Below, one piece after another: positions 53,330-62,793 of a stretch of 64,000 nt of DNA; the stretch's first letter is position 1; every line of letters starts with the position of its first letter. The stretch comes from Dyella jiangningensis (lineage in GTDB: Bacteria; Pseudomonadota; Gammaproteobacteria; Xanthomonadales; Rhodanobacteraceae): the NCBI RefSeq assembly GCF_003264855.1, contig NZ_NFZS01000004.1:930001-994000 (forward strand), in the 5' to 3' direction. The notes under the pieces were generated by a model, which was not told where the DNA came from, made no database searches, and saw only the letters and a list, made by a program, of their open reading frames with translations. Position numbers and translations under genes: made by a program.

Positions 53330-54301
53330 CTACGCCGCGTGCGACACCACTTCCGGCTCCTGTCCCGGCACGCGATGCACCGGAAAGCCAGCTGTCTCCC
53401 ACGCATCCAACCCACCGAGCAACGGCCTCACGCGCTTGTAGCCGTGGGCCATCAGCGCCTTCGCCACCATCGCGGCGGAGGCTTCGTTCGGGCAAGTGCA
53501 ATAAATGACCAGTTCCGCATCGATCGGTACTTCGGCGGCGATGCGGTCGACGCTGTTCACGTCCGCCAGCAACGCGCCGGGAATGATGCGGGTATCCATC
53601 ATGCGTGAGGCATCGGAACGCACGTCCACCACCACCGGGGTGCGTCCATCTTCGATCGCTTCGTTGAGCTCGTCCACCGTGATGCGCGCCATGCGCAGCG
53701 TCTTCAGCAGGCGATGCCGCTGCCACCACTTGGCGACGATGTACAAGGCGAGCAGGCAGCCGATCAGCATCAGCGCCACGCTGCCGGCGTTGGCCAGCGC
53801 CTCGATCACGTCGTCGATCTGGTTGGCGAACACGTAACCCAGTGACACCGCCACGCCCACCCACAACAGCGAGCCGATGCCATCGAACAGCGCGAACGGC
53901 ACCGCACGCAGGCCCATCGCGCCGACCAGCGGCGGAGCCACCGTGGACAGGCCGGGCACGAACTTGGCGAGCAGAAGCACGCCGCCGCGCCAGCGCTGGA
54001 AGCGCAGCTCCGATTGCTTCACGCAGGAATCGGGCGAGAGCGAGATGCGGCACAGCGTGCGCATCACGCCACCGCCAAAGTAACGGCCAGCGAGATACCA
54101 CGCGAAATCGGCCAGCAGGCAGGCCAGCAACCCCACCGCGAGCACGCCGCTCAGGGGCAGTTTGTCCATCGCGGCCAGCGCGCCGGCGACGATCATCGTG
54201 GGCACGGCGGGCACGGGGGCGCCCGCCTGCTCCACGAGCACGTTGAGGAACACCAGCAAAAGGCCGTATTGGGTGATCAGCGCGACGATGTGATGGGCCA
54301 T
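53330..54301 (-). CDS. DedA-family membrane protein fused to a rhodanese domain
   Basis: 323-residue protein. The N-terminal ~205 residues are a DedA/SNARE-associated membrane domain (LVFLNVLVEQAGAPVPAVPTMIVAGALAA; LAKFVPGLSTVAPPLVGAMG, with the FxPGxS family motif around residues 112-125). The C-terminal ~110 residues are rhodanese-like (TVDELNEAIEDGRTPVVVDVRS; active-site Cys in LVIYCTCPNEASAAMVAKAL). DedA proteins flip or handle lipids such as undecaprenyl phosphate; the rhodanese domain suggests a thiol or persulfide input. A GAGG site precedes ATG 54301. The fusion is known in Xanthomonadales. Confidence 0.9.
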   Translation of the reverse strand: MAHHIVALITQYGLLLVFLNVLVEQAGAPVPAVPTMIVAGALAAMDKLPLSGVLAVGLLACLLADFAWYLAGRYFGGGVMRTLCRISLSPDSCVKQSELRFQRWRGGVLLLAKFVPGLSTVAPPLVGAMGLRAVPFALFDGIGSLLWVGVAVSLGYVFANQIDDVIEALANAGSVALMLIGCLLALYIVAKWWQRHRLLKTLRMARITVDELNEAIEDGRTPVVVDVRSDASRMMDTRIIPGALLADVNSVDRIAAEVPIDAELVIYCTCPNEASAAMVAKALMAHGYKRVRPLLGGLDAWETAGFPVHRVPGQEPEVVSHAA

Positions 54302-54393
54302 ACGAACCTCGCCAACGGTGTTTCCTGAAGCAGTGGGATGATTGGGTCGCCCCGACCCGAAAACAATCGGCCGCTTGGCCGGGATGGCCGCTT

Positions 54394-56184
54394 TCAGTAG
54401 CCCACGACCTCGCCATCCTTGCGCATCTCGGTCGTGCCCCAGTACACACCCTGTTTGGCGTCGAACAGGATCGCCTCGTAGCCGCCGAAATTGCCGGTGC
54501 CCGGCTCGATCGTATAGCCGCGCCGGGCCAGTTCCGCCTTTACCGCAGGGTCGAAACCCGACTCCATCTCAACCTTCCCGATACCCTGCGACGGCTCGCC
54601 GGTCGGCTCGGCATTGCCGTAGTGCCGCCAGCGCGCGGCGTCGCCGGCATCCTGCACGTTCATGCCGAAATCGATGATGTTGGTGAGCACCTGCACATGG
54701 GCCTGGGGCTGCATGTCGCCGCCCATCACGCCAAAGGCGAGGAAGGGCTCGCCATCCTTCAGCACGAAGCCAGGGATGATGGTGTGGAACGGCCGCTTGC
54801 CCGGCGCATACACGTTCGCCGCCTTGGGATCGAGCGAGTACAGCTCGCCGCGATCCTGGAACATGAAACCGAGCCCATCGGCCACCAGGCCCGAACCCAT
54901 GCCGCGATAGTTGGACTGGATGATCGACACCATCATTCCGTCCTTGTCGGCAGTGGTGAAGTACGTGGTGTCGCCATCGAACAGGCGCGGGTCGCCGGGA
55001 CCGATCGACGGATTCGCGCGATCGAGATGGATCTCCTTGCGCCGCTGCCCGCCATAGCCTTCGGAGATCAGCCCCTTCATCGGCACCTTCACGAACTTCG
55101 GATCGGCGTAGAACTTCGCCAGGTCTTCGTAGGCCAGGCGCTTGGCTTCCAGCATTGCCGTGATGGCATCGGCACTGCCGACGCCCATCTTGCGCAGGTC
55201 GAAGCCCTTGAGGATCTGCAGCATCTCCAACGCGGCGAAGCCTTGCCCGTTGGGCGGTAGCTCGTACACGTCGTAGCCGCGGTAGTTCACCGATTGCGGC
55301 GTCACCCATTCGCCGTGGTAGCCGGCGAAGTCCTCATAACGCAGGTCGCCGCCGATGCGCTTGAAATACGCATCCATCGTGCGCGCCAGCTCACCCTTGT
55401 AGAACGCATCGCGTCCGCCTTGCGCGATGATCGTCAGCGTGCGCGCCAGGTCGGGGTTGCGGAATACCTCGCCCTCGGCAGGCGTATGGCCGTCTATCAG
55501 GTACGTGTGTCGCGCATTGTCCAGCTCCTCGATCAGACCCTTCTGCTTCTCGAACGAAGCGAAGTTGGCCTTCCAGTACTTGGCAACGAGCTGGGTGATC
55601 GGGAAACCGTCCTTGGCGTAGCCGATGGCTGGCGCGAGATCCTCGGCCATCGGCAGCTTGCCGAATTTCTCATGCAGCGCGAACCAGACGTCGACCGTGC
55701 CCGGCACCGTTACCGGCAACGAGCCCACGGCAGGGATATGTTCCTTCGCCGGCATGCCCGCCTTGGCGTAAGCGGCCTTTACTTCGGCCTTCATCTTCGC
55801 CAGGTCACGCCCCTTCGCCGAAGGACCGGAACCATTGTAGCCGTACAACTTGTGCGTCTTCGGATCCCACACGATCACGAAGCAGTCGCCACCGATGCCA
55901 TTGAGCACCGGCTCCATCAGGCCCAACGCCGCGTTGGCGGCAATGGCGGCGTCCACCGCACTGCCGCCCTTCTTGAGGACGTCCAACGCCGCCTGCGATG
56001 CGAGCGGCTGCTCGGTGGCCGCCATGCCATGCTGGGCGATCACCGGCGATCGGGACGCCCAGGCAACGCCGGAGTAGCGGTCTCCACGACTGATGTCGGC
56101 GCTCAGCGCCTGCCCGGCAAGCAAACTCGTGGCAGCGGCCAACAGGGTGATCGCGGGGAAGCGCGAAATACGGGATGTCGCCAT
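54394..56184 (-). CDS. ggt: Gamma-glutamyltransferase
   Basis: 596-residue periplasmic Ntn hydrolase that cleaves and transfers gamma-glutamyl groups of glutathione. The signal sequence is FPAITLLAAATSLLAGQALSA. The large-subunit start region has ASQAALDVLKKGGSAVDAAIAANAALGLMEP. The autoprocessing nucleophile Thr406 is in LFDGDTTYFTTADKDG, and the Gly-Ser-Gly loop of the small subunit is RGMGSGLVADGLGFMFQDRG. Small-subunit motif GVMGGDMQPQAHVQVLTNI follows. ATG 56184 gives a good signal peptide; a 13-residue upstream extension is open but unlikely. No lid-loop judgement can be made without alignment. Confidence 0.92.
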   Translation of the reverse strand: MATSRISRFPAITLLAAATSLLAGQALSADISRGDRYSGVAWASRSPVIAQHGMAATEQPLASQAALDVLKKGGSAVDAAIAANAALGLMEPVLNGIGGDCFVIVWDPKTHKLYGYNGSGPSAKGRDLAKMKAEVKAAYAKAGMPAKEHIPAVGSLPVTVPGTVDVWFALHEKFGKLPMAEDLAPAIGYAKDGFPITQLVAKYWKANFASFEKQKGLIEELDNARHTYLIDGHTPAEGEVFRNPDLARTLTIIAQGGRDAFYKGELARTMDAYFKRIGGDLRYEDFAGYHGEWVTPQSVNYRGYDVYELPPNGQGFAALEMLQILKGFDLRKMGVGSADAITAMLEAKRLAYEDLAKFYADPKFVKVPMKGLISEGYGGQRRKEIHLDRANPSIGPGDPRLFDGDTTYFTTADKDGMMVSIIQSNYRGMGSGLVADGLGFMFQDRGELYSLDPKAANVYAPGKRPFHTIIPGFVLKDGEPFLAFGVMGGDMQPQAHVQVLTNIIDFGMNVQDAGDAARWRHYGNAEPTGEPSQGIGKVEMESGFDPAVKAELARRGYTIEPGTGNFGGYEAILFDAKQGVYWGTTEMRKDGEVVGY

Positions 56185-56353
56185 GCGGACGGCCTCATCA
56201 ACGGGAGGGAAGCACGGCGCCATGCGTCATGGCCAACTGCGCCACCGCCACATCACGCCACAAGACGTGCCGTCATACACCCTGACCGCACCGCTGCCAA
56301 GGAACGCCGCCACATCACGGCCATCGCGTCGATGAAGCGGCCGCTCGCCGGTA

Positions 56354-57571
56354 TCAGGCGCCCCGCGCCACCACGGCGCCATCGACGCCGGCATCGCCCT
56401 CGCGAATGCGACGCGCGCCGGCCAGCACCAGCGGCAGCCACAGCAGCGTCATCGCCGCAGCGCACAGGAACACGCCATCCGTGCCCAGCCGACCCAGCGC
56501 CATGCCGCCCACCGCGCCTCCCACGAAGGCGCCGAGGAACTGGCTGGTGGAATACGCGCCCATCGCCGCGCCACGCAGGTGCGAGGGCGCCAGCCGCGAG
56601 ACGAGGCTCGGCAACGCCGCCTCGAGCAGGTTGAAGGCGGAGAAGAACACCGCGGCCGCCACGCCCAACACCGCCAGGTGATGACCCGATAGCGCAAAAC
56701 CGAGCAGGCCCAGCCCGATCGCCACCACGCAGATGCCCACGATGCGCAGGCTCTGCGCCACGTCGCGCATCCGATGCAGGCAGGCACCCATCACGAACGC
56801 GGCGATCACCATCACCGGCAGGTACAGCTCCCAGTGGCGGTTCACCGGCAACTGCAGCCGCTCCGCCAGCAGCAGCGGCAGGCCCACGAAGCTCGCCGTC
56901 AGCAGCATGTGCAGGAAAAACACCGAGCCGTTCAACACCAGCATGCGTCCGTCGCGCAGCATGGACAGTACGCTGGCGAATGCCGCGGCGGCCGGTGCCT
57001 TCTGGCGCTCCGGCGTCGGCACGATCAGCCACAGCAGCACCAGCGCCGCGAGCGCCAGTATCGAGGTGGCGCCGAACAGCCCCGACAGGCCCTCGATCGC
57101 CTCGAGCGGCGGCCCGAGGATCAGCGCGAGCAGGAAGGCCACGCCAATGGACACACCGATGATGCCCATTACCTTGCCGCGGTTTTCCTCGCGCGTGAGG
57201 TCGGCCGCCAGCGCCGTGCCAGCGCCCGCCACCGCACCCATGCCCTGCAGCGCGCGGCCGATCACGATACCCGCCAGGCTGTGAGACAACGCCGCCACCA
57301 GTCCGCCCACGGCGAATACCAGCAGGCCCAGGGTGATGGCCGGCTTGCGGCCGATGCGATCGGACAGCAGGCCCAGTGGAATCTGCAGCAGCACCTGCCC
57401 CAGGCCGTAGACGCCCAGCGCCAACCCGATCAGCAACGGCGTGGCATCCGGCATCTTCTGCGCGTACAGCGAGAACACCGGCATGATCAGGAACAGGCCG
57501 AACAATCGCAGGCTGATCACGCAGGCCAGCGTCAGCGCGCTGCGCCGTTCGAGTGGGGAAAGTTTGCTCAC
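56354..57571 (-). CDS. MFS transporter, YajR-like
   Basis: About 405-residue major facilitator with 12 helices and a charged cytosolic end. It starts SKLSPLERRSALTLACVISLRLFGLFLIMPVFSLYA, with motif A in GLLSDRIGRKPAITLGLL. GTG 57571 is chosen as start; the open frame further up has no family match. Related to YajR and to Bcr-type drug exporters; the substrate is unknown. Divergent from the polyprenyl synthase gene, whose -10 is 104 bp away. The C-terminal extra cytoplasmic domain of YajR itself is lacking. Confidence 0.85.
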   Translation of the reverse strand: MSKLSPLERRSALTLACVISLRLFGLFLIMPVFSLYAQKMPDATPLLIGLALGVYGLGQVLLQIPLGLLSDRIGRKPAITLGLLVFAVGGLVAALSHSLAGIVIGRALQGMGAVAGAGTALAADLTREENRGKVMGIIGVSIGVAFLLALILGPPLEAIEGLSGLFGATSILALAALVLLWLIVPTPERQKAPAAAAFASVLSMLRDGRMLVLNGSVFFLHMLLTASFVGLPLLLAERLQLPVNRHWELYLPVMVIAAFVMGACLHRMRDVAQSLRIVGICVVAIGLGLLGFALSGHHLAVLGVAAAVFFSAFNLLEAALPSLVSRLAPSHLRGAAMGAYSTSQFLGAFVGGAVGGMALGRLGTDGVFLCAAAMTLLWLPLVLAGARRIREGDAGVDGAVVARGA

Positions 57572-57674
57572 CGGAGGGTTCTTCTCAGGGCAGTTTCTCC
57601 GCCGATTATACGTTTGGACCCGCAAATCCAGACGCGGTCCCGTGTCGCGGCGGTTTCTTGCGTTCAACTCTCTC

Positions 57675-57680
57675 TATAAT
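57675..57680 (+). promoter_or_regulatory. -10 element of the polyprenyl diphosphate synthase gene
   Basis: Consensus TATAAT, 28 bp before ATG 57708. The -35 is weak (GGTTTC or TTTCTT at the right distance), so an alternative upstream element may help. It stands in the divergent space to the MFS gene. Confidence 0.6.
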
Positions 57681-57707
57681 CAGAGGACAAGACGCCGCGA
57701 CTCCCTC

Positions 57708-58709
57708 ATGACCACGACTCACGCCGACACTCGCCGTACCGCCGACTTTGCCGCCGTCAAAGGGCTCTCCGCAGGGGACATGCAGCGCGTCGATGCGCTG
57801 ATCCGCACCCGTCTCTCTTCCGACGTGGTGCTGATCAACCAGATCGCCGACCATATCATCGCCGGCGGCGGCAAGCGCCTGCGCCCGATGCTGCACGTGC
57901 TGGCCGCCAACGCGGCCGGGTATCGGGGCGACCAGCACATCAAGCTGGCCGCGGTGATCGAGTTCATCCATACCTCCACCCTGCTGCACGACGACGTCGT
58001 CGACGAGTCGGACCTGCGCCGGGGCCGCAAGACCGCCAATGCGCTGTGGGGCAACGCCGCCAGCGTGCTGGTGGGCGACTTCCTCTACTCGCGCTCGTTC
58101 CAGCTGATGGTGGAGCTGGATGACATGCGCATCATGCGCATCCTGGCCGACACCACCAACACCATCGCCGAAGGCGAGGTGCTGCAGCTGCTCAACATCG
58201 GCAACGCCGACGTGGACGAAGCCGCCTATCTCGCAGTGATCGAACGCAAGACCGCCGTGCTGTTCGCCGCTGCCACCGAACTGGGCGGCCTGCTGGGCGG
58301 GCTGCATGAAGACCAGGTTGCCGCGCTGCGCCGCTACGGCATGGAACTGGGCTACGCCTTCCAGATTGCCGACGACCTGCTCGACTACGTGAGCGATGCC
58401 GACACGCTGGGCAAGAACATCGGCGACGACCTTGCCGAAGGCAAGCCGACGCTGCCGCTGATCTACGCCTTGCAGAACGCCGGCGACGAACAGAAGCGCT
58501 CGCTGCGCCACGCCATCGAACATGGCGGCCTGGATTCGCTGGACCGCATCATCGCCGCCATTCGCGATTCCGGTGCATTGGAACGCACGCACGAGCGTGC
58601 CGTATTCCACGCCAATGCCGCCCGCGATGCGCTGCGTTCGCTGCCCGATTCGCCGTGGCGCGAAGCCATGGCGACGCTGGCGGATTATTCGGTGCAGCGC
58701 AGCTTCTGA
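57708..58709 (+). CDS. ispB: All-trans polyprenyl (octaprenyl) diphosphate synthase
   Basis: 333-residue cytoplasmic trans-prenyltransferase that makes the ubiquinone side chain. The first Asp-rich motif is STLLHDDVVDESDLRRGR (DDxxD), the second is FQIADDLLDYVSDADTLGKNIGDD, and GGGKRLRPML binds the allylic substrate. Octaprenyl length is the usual product in gammaproteobacteria. It works with the two ubiquinone hydroxylase genes at 59628-62080, though it is not in one operon with them. A perfect hairpin of extragenic palindromes follows. Confidence 0.95.
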   Translation: MTTTHADTRRTADFAAVKGLSAGDMQRVDALIRTRLSSDVVLINQIADHIIAGGGKRLRPMLHVLAANAAGYRGDQHIKLAAVIEFIHTSTLLHDDVVDESDLRRGRKTANALWGNAASVLVGDFLYSRSFQLMVELDDMRIMRILADTTNTIAEGEVLQLLNIGNADVDEAAYLAVIERKTAVLFAAATELGGLLGGLHEDQVAALRRYGMELGYAFQIADDLLDYVSDADTLGKNIGDDLAEGKPTLPLIYALQNAGDEQKRSLRHAIEHGGLDSLDRIIAAIRDSGALERTHERAVFHANAARDALRSLPDSPWREAMATLADYSVQRSF

Positions 58710-58724
58710 TTCTTTCGCGAGGTT

Positions 58725-58793
58725 GGATCGCGCACTGGGTGCGCTCCTACAAAGTCACGGTGCTTTTGTAGGAGCGCACCCAGTGCGCGATCC
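58725..58793. repeat. Perfect facing pair of extragenic palindromes (29-bp arms)
   Basis: Arm one 58725-58753 (GGATCGCGCACTGGGTGCGC and on) and its exact inverted complement 58765-58793, with an 11-bp loop. It lies between the convergent ends of the polyprenyl synthase and dienelactone hydrolase genes and would form a stable structure at both 3' ends. Confidence 0.93.
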
Positions 58794-58806
58794 ACCCCGC
58801 CATCAC

Positions 58807-59595
58807 TTACGGCGCGTTGGTAAACGCCCCATGCAGCCAGTCACGCATCAGCCGGTAGCTGCGCTGCGCCGCCCGCTCGTCATACATGCAACCCGGCTTG
58901 TGCTGATCGGTCTCGGTGAAGCAATGCACCGCGTTGCCCAGCACCACGAACTGCCAGTCGGCCTTGCTGCCACGCATCTCGTCCATGAACTTGTCGGCGT
59001 CGGGCATGGTGCCCTTGTCGTCGGCGCCATTCATCACCAGCACACGCGCCTTGATCTGCTTGGCGAGTGATGGATCGTCCGTCTGCAGGGCACCGTGGAA
59101 CGAGACCACCGCCGCCACATCGGCACCGCTTCGCGCCAGGTCCAGCACGGCCGAACCGCCGAAGCAGAAGCCGATCGCGGCGAGCTTGGTCAGGTCGATC
59201 GGCGCACTCTTTCCCTGTGCCTTCAACTGGTCCAGTGCCACGTCGATGCGCTTGCGCATGAGCGCGCGGTCGCCGTACAGCGGCTTCACCGCCGCCATCG
59301 CCTGGTCGTCATTGGTCGGGCGCACCGTCTCGCCGTACATATCGGTGACCAGGATGACGTACTCCTTGCCGGCGATGCCTTCAGCCTTCTTCAGGGCCCC
59401 ATCGTTCACGCCGTACCAGTTCGGCACCATCACCAGGCCGGGCCGCTTGGTGGCGACGGCATCGTCATAGACCAGCACGCTATGGAACTTGGTGCTGCCT
59501 TCGGTCCATTCCACCGGCTTGTGCACCATCTTCGCCTGCGCGGCGAAGGCACATCCGGACAGCAACAGCAAACAGCAAAGTCGGGCCATGCGCAT
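58807..59595 (-). CDS. Exported dienelactone hydrolase-family protein (putative lipoprotein)
   Basis: 262-residue alpha/beta hydrolase. The N-terminus has a lipoprotein-like signal (ARLCCLLLLSGCAFA, lipobox LSGC). The nucleophile is Cys144 in AAIGFCFGGSAVLDL, with supporting Asp (VMNGADDKG) and His (GNAVHCFTE) residues. ATG 59595 follows GAGGAG; a GTG three codons earlier is an alternative. DLH proteins hydrolyse lactones or esters; the substrate here is unknown. Unusually it seems to be exported, unlike cytoplasmic aromatic-pathway enzymes. The ubiquinone genes lie upstream on the same strand (32-bp gap), so it may share their transcript. Confidence 0.88.
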   Translation of the reverse strand: MRMARLCCLLLLSGCAFAAQAKMVHKPVEWTEGSTKFHSVLVYDDAVATKRPGLVMVPNWYGVNDGALKKAEGIAGKEYVILVTDMYGETVRPTNDDQAMAAVKPLYGDRALMRKRIDVALDQLKAQGKSAPIDLTKLAAIGFCFGGSAVLDLARSGADVAAVVSFHGALQTDDPSLAKQIKARVLVMNGADDKGTMPDADKFMDEMRGSKADWQFVVLGNAVHCFTETDQHKPGCMYDERAAQRSYRLMRDWLHGAFTNAP

Positions 59596-59627
59596 GACTT
59601 CCACTCCTCGTTGCGGATCAAAACAAA

Positions 59628-60851
59628 TCAGAGGCCTGCCGCGTGCTCGGCAAGCCGACGCTTGATGGGGTTCAAACGGTCGAGCAGACGCACACCGAGA
59701 CCGCGCGCGGCCACCAGCGGCGGCGAGGTCCAGCCGTAGACGCGCGCAAGCGCATCGAAACTCAACGCATCGAGCGTGTCGGCGCTGCGCCGACGACGGG
59801 CGTAGCGACGCAGCACCTGCGGGGCAGCGATATCAACGCCATCCTCGCGCGCGCCCACCAACACGTCGCGCAGCTCGCTTACATCGCGCAGGCCCAGGTT
59901 CACGCCCTGCCCAGCGAGCGGATGCACCGCATGCGCAGCATCGCCCAGCAAAACGAAACGTTCGGACTGGTAGCTCTTGGCCAGTTGCAGGCGCAGCGGA
60001 AACGCGGCGCGCGGCGTGCTTCCCACGACGCGCCCCAGGCGGAAATCGCTGGCCACGCCCAGCTCGTCGAGGAATGCCTGGTGATCCAATGCCATCACGC
60101 GCTGCGCCTCAGCCTCCGGCAGCGACCAGACGATCGAACTGCGCCCATCGGCAAGCGGCAGCAGGGCCAACGGCCCAGTGTCCAGGAAGCGTTGCCAGGC
60201 CGTGCCTTCGTGCGGACGCTCGGTGCTGACATGCGCGACGACGCCGCGCTGGGCATAGTCGCGGCCCTGCGTTTCGATGCCGGCCAGCGAACGCAGCGGC
60301 GAATTGGCACCATCGGCGGCCACCAGCAGTCGCGCGGAGAGCACGTCGGTCTCCGCGCCATCCAGCGTGAGTTGCACCCGGTCTTCCAATACATCGAAAC
60401 CGCTGACCTGCGCCGGGCACAGGCGGTGCACGCCCGCTGACTCCAACGCCTGCCACAGCTGCCACTGCACGAGATTGTTCTCGACGATGTAACCGAGCAG
60501 GTCACGTCCTTCGTCGGCGGCGTCGAAATGGATCGAAGCGCCGGTAGCGGCGTCCCACACATGCATGTGCGCGTAAGGGCCGGCACGCTGCGAACGGATG
60601 GATGCCCAGACGTCCAGATCGTCGAGCAGGGCGACGGACGATGGGGCGAGCCCGACGACGCGAAGATCCACTTCGTCCTGCGCTGACCAGGGCGTGGGAG
60701 CGCGGACTTCGACCAGCGCCGTGGCAAAACCGGCGCGCGCCAGCGCCAACGCCGCGGCGGCACCGACCATGCCACCGCCAACGACGGCGACATCCCATGC
60801 CGGTCCGCGGCGGCGCGGAGATTCGTTCCGGGACAACGACGGCACGCTCAC
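59628..60851 (-). CDS. UbiI/UbiF-like FAD-dependent hydroxylase of ubiquinone synthesis
   Basis: 407-residue FAD monooxygenase of the UbiH/COQ6 family. FAD binding is seen in DVAVVGGGMVGAAAALALARAG, and in the later GDAAHAVHPLAGQGVNLGLRD motif. The DG motif is LLVAADGANSPLR. It hydroxylates the benzene ring of a ubiquinone precursor. The exact position (C5 by UbiI or C6 by UbiF) cannot be fixed; UbiF also exists in this clade. Start GTG 60851 overlaps the upstream stop (GTGA); it is thus coupled to ubiH. Confidence 0.9.
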   Translation of the reverse strand: MSVPSLSRNESPRRRGPAWDVAVVGGGMVGAAAALALARAGFATALVEVRAPTPWSAQDEVDLRVVGLAPSSVALLDDLDVWASIRSQRAGPYAHMHVWDAATGASIHFDAADEGRDLLGYIVENNLVQWQLWQALESAGVHRLCPAQVSGFDVLEDRVQLTLDGAETDVLSARLLVAADGANSPLRSLAGIETQGRDYAQRGVVAHVSTERPHEGTAWQRFLDTGPLALLPLADGRSSIVWSLPEAEAQRVMALDHQAFLDELGVASDFRLGRVVGSTPRAAFPLRLQLAKSYQSERFVLLGDAAHAVHPLAGQGVNLGLRDVSELRDVLVGAREDGVDIAAPQVLRRYARRRRSADTLDALSFDALARVYGWTSPPLVAARGLGVRLLDRLNPIKRRLAEHAAGL

Positions 60852-62080
60852 GGCAACCGCTCCAATACCGCACGCGGCGGCTCACTGCGAAAACCCATGC
60901 CGCGCCGGGCCATCAGGCGCTGCAGCGGCGGCACGCGATCGAACGCAAGCATGGCCATCGAACGCAGCGGTCCGAGCAGGGGCTGCGCCAGGCAGGCCAG
61001 CTGCACCAGCCCGTGGCTCATGGCCATGGTGCCTTCGCGGTCCGCCGCACGGCGTGCCGCATAGCGTTCCAACAATGCTTCAGAGCCCGGATCGTCGGCG
61101 CCGGCTACCAGTTCGGCCAGCGTCAAGGCATCGCGCAGACCGAGATTGAATCCCTGCGCGCCGATCGGATGCACGGTCTGCGCGGCGTTGCCGACCAGCA
61201 CGGCACGCGGTCCGATCAGTTCCTTCGCCGCCACGCGCTGGATCGCATACGGATGACGACGTCCAGGCCGGCTGAGGCGGCCAAGCCGCCATCCGAAGCG
61301 TTGCTGCGCGAGCGCGATGTAGCCGTCGTCATCCAGCGATGCCACCGCGTCGGCATCCTCGCGCGGCACGGTCAGCACCAGTCCACACCGGCGGCCCGAC
61401 AGCGGCAACAAGGCCACCGGGCCATCGTCGGAGAAGCGCTCATACGCGCGGTTGGCATGATCCCGTTCCGGCGTCACCGTGCAGACGAACAAGGTCTGCT
61501 GGTAGTCATGGTGCTCGGCGGCGATGCCCAGGCGATCGCGCACGAAGGAAGCCGTGCCATCCGCGCCCACCAGCAGCGGCGTGTCGAGTTCGATCACGCC
61601 ATCGGCCGTCTGGATACGTGCGCGCCAGCCGCTCGGCGTCGACTCCAGCGCCTCCAGCTTGGCTGGCGCCAGCCGCTTCAGATGGCGGCACTCGTCGAGC
61701 CGGCGCAACAGGCCAGCGCCAAGCTCGCGGGCTGGCAGCGTCCAGCCCAGCGCGTCGACCCCATGCTGCCGCGCATCCATCCGCACGCTGCCGAACTCAC
61801 CCGCGCGCGTGACGTGGATGTGACGAATCGGCGTGGCCTGCGCCGCCACATGCGGCCACACGCCGATCGCGGCGAGACCATTCACGGTGGCACGGGCCAG
61901 CGCGAGGTTGCGCTCGTCGTAGCTCGGCTGTTCGCCGACACGCGGCGCCGCGGCTTCGACCATCACGGCCTCGATGCCTGCGGCGTCCAGAGCGATGGCC
62001 AGGCTGGCGCCGACCAGCCCGCCTCCAATGATGAGGACGGGCGGCCGCCCGGTCGTGGCCTGGGGGAATGAGGTAGTCAT
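60848..62080 (-). CDS. ubiH: UbiH, 2-octaprenyl-6-methoxyphenol hydroxylase
   Basis: 410-residue FAD hydroxylase with PVLIIGGGLVGASLAIALDAAG at the N-terminus, LLVGADGTASFVRDRLGI in the middle and the VGNAAQTVHPIGAQGFNLGLRD motif near the C-terminus; the N-A-A-Q-T variant (in place of D-A-A-H) is characteristic of UbiH. ATG 62080 fits the family start; the open frame extending to 62884 is not conserved. It acts before UbiI/UbiF-type enzymes in ring hydroxylation of ubiquinone. The upstream gene on the plus strand is divergent, 99 bp away. Confidence 0.92.
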   Translation of the reverse strand: MTTSFPQATTGRPPVLIIGGGLVGASLAIALDAAGIEAVMVEAAAPRVGEQPSYDERNLALARATVNGLAAIGVWPHVAAQATPIRHIHVTRAGEFGSVRMDARQHGVDALGWTLPARELGAGLLRRLDECRHLKRLAPAKLEALESTPSGWRARIQTADGVIELDTPLLVGADGTASFVRDRLGIAAEHHDYQQTLFVCTVTPERDHANRAYERFSDDGPVALLPLSGRRCGLVLTVPREDADAVASLDDDGYIALAQQRFGWRLGRLSRPGRRHPYAIQRVAAKELIGPRAVLVGNAAQTVHPIGAQGFNLGLRDALTLAELVAGADDPGSEALLERYAARRAADREGTMAMSHGLVQLACLAQPLLGPLRSMAMLAFDRVPPLQRLMARRGMGFRSEPPRAVLERLP

Positions 62081-62179
62081 CGCCGAATCATACGCGCTAG
62101 CCCTGCCCAGCCCCATCAGGGCCGCGCCGGTTTGCGATAGACTTGGCGTCTGCACTCTGCGCAACACTTGGAGCAATTC

Positions 62180-62785
62180 ATGGCTACGACGCAAAACCAG
62201 CGGCTTGGCATTTTCCTGGCCCTCGCCCTGGTGATGGCCGCCACCCGCGTGCACCTCTCGCTGTTCCACCACGACGTGTGGGACGCTTCCTGGGCAATCT
62301 TCTTCCTGGCCGGTTTCTGGCTGCGCGGCTCGTTCCGCTGGGCCTTCCCGCTGCTGATAGTCGAAGCGGTCGTGGTCGATTACATCGTGATCAGCAACCA
62401 GGGCATCAGCTTCTGGGATCACTACTGCGTGTCGGCCGCCTACTGGTTCCTGGTGCCTTCCTACCTCAGCCTGTGGCTGGGTGGCAGCTGGCTGGCCCGC
62501 CAGCAGCCGGGCCTGAACCTTCGTGGCCTGGGCACGGCAGCCGTCGCGGTGCTGGGCGGCTGGGTGGCGTGCTACGTCATCTCCAACGGCAGCTTCTACT
62601 GGCTGAGCAACAGCGTGCCGCAGCCGCGCAGCGTAGGTGCCTGGGTCGCCAACATGGGTGACTGGTACCTGTTCTTCCTCGAAGCCACGGTGCTCTATAT
62701 CGCCCTGGGCCTCGTGGTGCACGCGCTGGCCGTCCAGCTGTCGCGCACACTGGGTCATGCGGGCCAGTCCAAGCTGCCGCACTGA
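62180..62785 (+). CDS. Six-helix hypothetical membrane protein
   Basis: 201-residue protein with six hydrophobic segments (LGIFLALALVMAATRVHL; AIFFLAGFWLRGSFRWAF; LLIVEAVVVDYIVIS; WFLVPSYLSLWLGGSWLA; TAAVAVLGGWVACYVIS; YLFFLEATVLYIALGLVVHALAVQL). It resembles a thiamine- or cobalamin-associated ECF-like small membrane protein only in size; there is no clear family. ATG 62180 follows GGAG. The corrinoid adenosyltransferase gene begins 8 bp after the stop, so the two are likely one operon, which raises the possibility of a role in corrinoid transport. That link is inference. Confidence 0.8.
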   Translation: MATTQNQRLGIFLALALVMAATRVHLSLFHHDVWDASWAIFFLAGFWLRGSFRWAFPLLIVEAVVVDYIVISNQGISFWDHYCVSAAYWFLVPSYLSLWLGGSWLARQQPGLNLRGLGTAAVAVLGGWVACYVISNGSFYWLSNSVPQPRSVGAWVANMGDWYLFFLEATVLYIALGLVVHALAVQLSRTLGHAGQSKLPH

Positions 62786-62793
62786 GGCAGCGC

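Noticed and set aside
60602-62071. 489-codon plus-strand frame over ubiH and the UbiI-like gene
   Set aside because: Arg/His-rich antisense shadow spanning two genuine genes.
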